Shown: one piece after another, positions 5,328 through 6,127 of the stretch
How the letters are laid out: each line of letters begins with the position of its first letter
Position numbering within the stretch: the first letter of the stretch is position 1
Assembly: GCA_030642425.1 (NCBI GenBank)
Contig: DAOWNU010000132.1
Location: 1-6,127 of the forward strand
Source: a bacterium
GTDB taxonomy: Bacteria; UBP14; UBA6098
Direction: 5' to 3'
DNA: 6,127 bases
The notes under the pieces: model-generated
The model's database searches: none
Told to the model about the DNA's origin: nothing
The model's input: the letters and a program-made list of their open reading frames with translations, nothing else
Program-made: the position numbers and the translations under genes

Positions 5328-6127
5328 TTAGGGCATGAACATTCTCGCCATCAGCCGCAGGCGGATAGCTCGTGTATGTGTTGAGAAATCCGACAGCGTC
5401 GGCGAGGTGAACCTTAGCCATAATTTTTCCATGCTTTCCGGGCCTTCCGGCTGAATATTGTAGCCTCCAGGGCCAAAAGTAAGGTCGTCGGCCCAGGTAT
5501 CAGAATTTTTAACATAATCCCGGGGCACAACCCAGGAAATCGGGGGTTCGGTGTTATCGTCGAAACGGGCCAGGATAACGAATTTGTTTACTCCGGGATA
5601 ATATGAGGGAACCCAATAGGGATCGAGGACCCAGTGATTTGAAGTGTCCAGAACACCCGCTACTACAAGGCCGAGTTCGATAGGAACGTTCGACCAGCTT
5701 TTAATCTTAAGCGAGTCTTCCTGCCCCATGATTCTTATCTCTTCGTAACCGAGAGTGTCTTCGATGTTCCAGTATAGAGAATCGCTGGGGTTGGAGCCAT
5801 GCTGGGCCACATCGATACCTATATGTATCCCGTAAATATCGTAGTTACATCTGAAAGTATCCGGGCCGGAGATGGGATCGGTATTGCCGGATGTATCCGG
5901 CGGGTCTAAGGATGGATCCCAGGATCGAAATATATAGACGGAATCGGGGGTGATGTCGTATTTGCCCACCGTAAGCAGCTGCCGCGAGCCTTCGTTTGCC
6001 CAAAAATCTATCGTGGATACGCCTTCGTAACGCTCGCCGCCGTGCGCGATATAGCCGTAATTTTGCGGCGGCACTTTCTCCGCGCGGCACTTGAATTCGC
6101 GCGTATAGGAAGCCACTATCGAGTCCG
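5328..6127 (-). CDS. C-terminal part of an unrecognised, probably exported beta-rich protein (runs off right edge)
   Basis: The frame is open to the right edge and ends at 5328. The GTG at 6116-6114 can serve as a start on paper, but the three codons before it (D-S-I) continue the frame without a stop, so the true start is most likely outside the window. About 265 residues are visible. They are rich in Trp, Tyr, Asp and Pro, have only two cysteines (in FKCRAE and FRCNYD), and show no membrane segment. Alternating strands such as FVILARFDD and KLWLRFTS suggest a beta-rich fold. The end, TRAIRLRLMARMFMP, faintly resembles the C-terminal strand of PilW-like pseudopilins, but this is too weak for a call. 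The stop lies 31 bases before the fibre gene, so the two are probably co-transcribed. No function is assigned. Confidence 0.85.
   Translation of the reverse strand, partial: DSIVASYTREFKCRAEKVPPQNYGYIAHGGERYEGVSTIDFWANEGSRQLLTVGKYDITPDSVYIFRSWDPSLDPPDTSGNTDPISGPDTFRCNYDIYGIHIGIDVAQHGSNPSDSLYWNIEDTLGYEEIRIMGQEDSLKIKSWSNVPIELGLVVAGVLDTSNHWVLDPYWVPSYYPGVNKFVILARFDDNTEPPISWVVPRDYVKNSDTWADDLTFGPGGYNIQPEGPESMEKLWLRFTSPTLSDFSTHTRAIRLRLMARMFMP

Overview
All supported genes read leftward (minus strand). The window has two unlike parts. From about 632 to the right edge lies a moderately GC-rich block of three closely spaced genes (gaps of 31 and 42 bases), probably one operon, encoding large secreted or surface proteins: a C-terminal part of an unrecognised beta-rich protein (5328 to edge), an 828-residue fibre-like protein (2810-5296), and a 711-residue von Willebrand A (vWA) protein with two PKD/Ig-like repeats (632-2767). 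The architectures (an N-terminal 'NYQGKL' module, period-6 tyrosine repeats, a YadA-head-like 'TVGGG' array, 'GLGTNSPSEKLNV' motifs and 'WTP..GLSDP..NPTA' repeats) are typical of environmental members of the Fibrobacterota-Chlorobiota-Bacteroidota group and allied candidate phyla (Cloacimonadota, Zixibacteria, WOR-3-like). That placement is inference from domain style only; no rRNA or core gene is present.

From 1 to about 600 the sequence is visibly richer in A and T and looks like an accessory or scarred segment. It holds the start of an ORF with a CxxC zinc-ribbon motif running off the left edge (perhaps a transposase), a small orphan gene of 83 codons with a textbook Shine-Dalgarno sequence, and a 31-codon stop-to-stop remnant whose sequence matches the conserved C-terminal tail of N6-adenine type I/IIG restriction-modification proteins. 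A promoter with both consensus hexamers (TTGACA, 17 bases, TATAAT) lies inside the remnant and points at the small gene. Between promoter and small gene is a possible 16-codon basic leader ORF containing a GC-rich hairpin.

Working model (inference): the three right-hand genes make an exported fibre or adhesion set, in which the 828-residue protein is an elongated, modular, probably oligomeric fibre and the vWA protein a possible partner or metal-dependent adhesin. The left part records loss of a restriction-modification gene next to this cassette, with the leftover coding tail now possibly acting as a promoter for a small unknown gene. The items most worth a second look are the isoleucine/tyrosine hexapeptide array, the module inserted between two copies of a fibre motif, the Asp-to-Asn change at a vWA metal-site position, and the promoter within the restriction-modification remnant.
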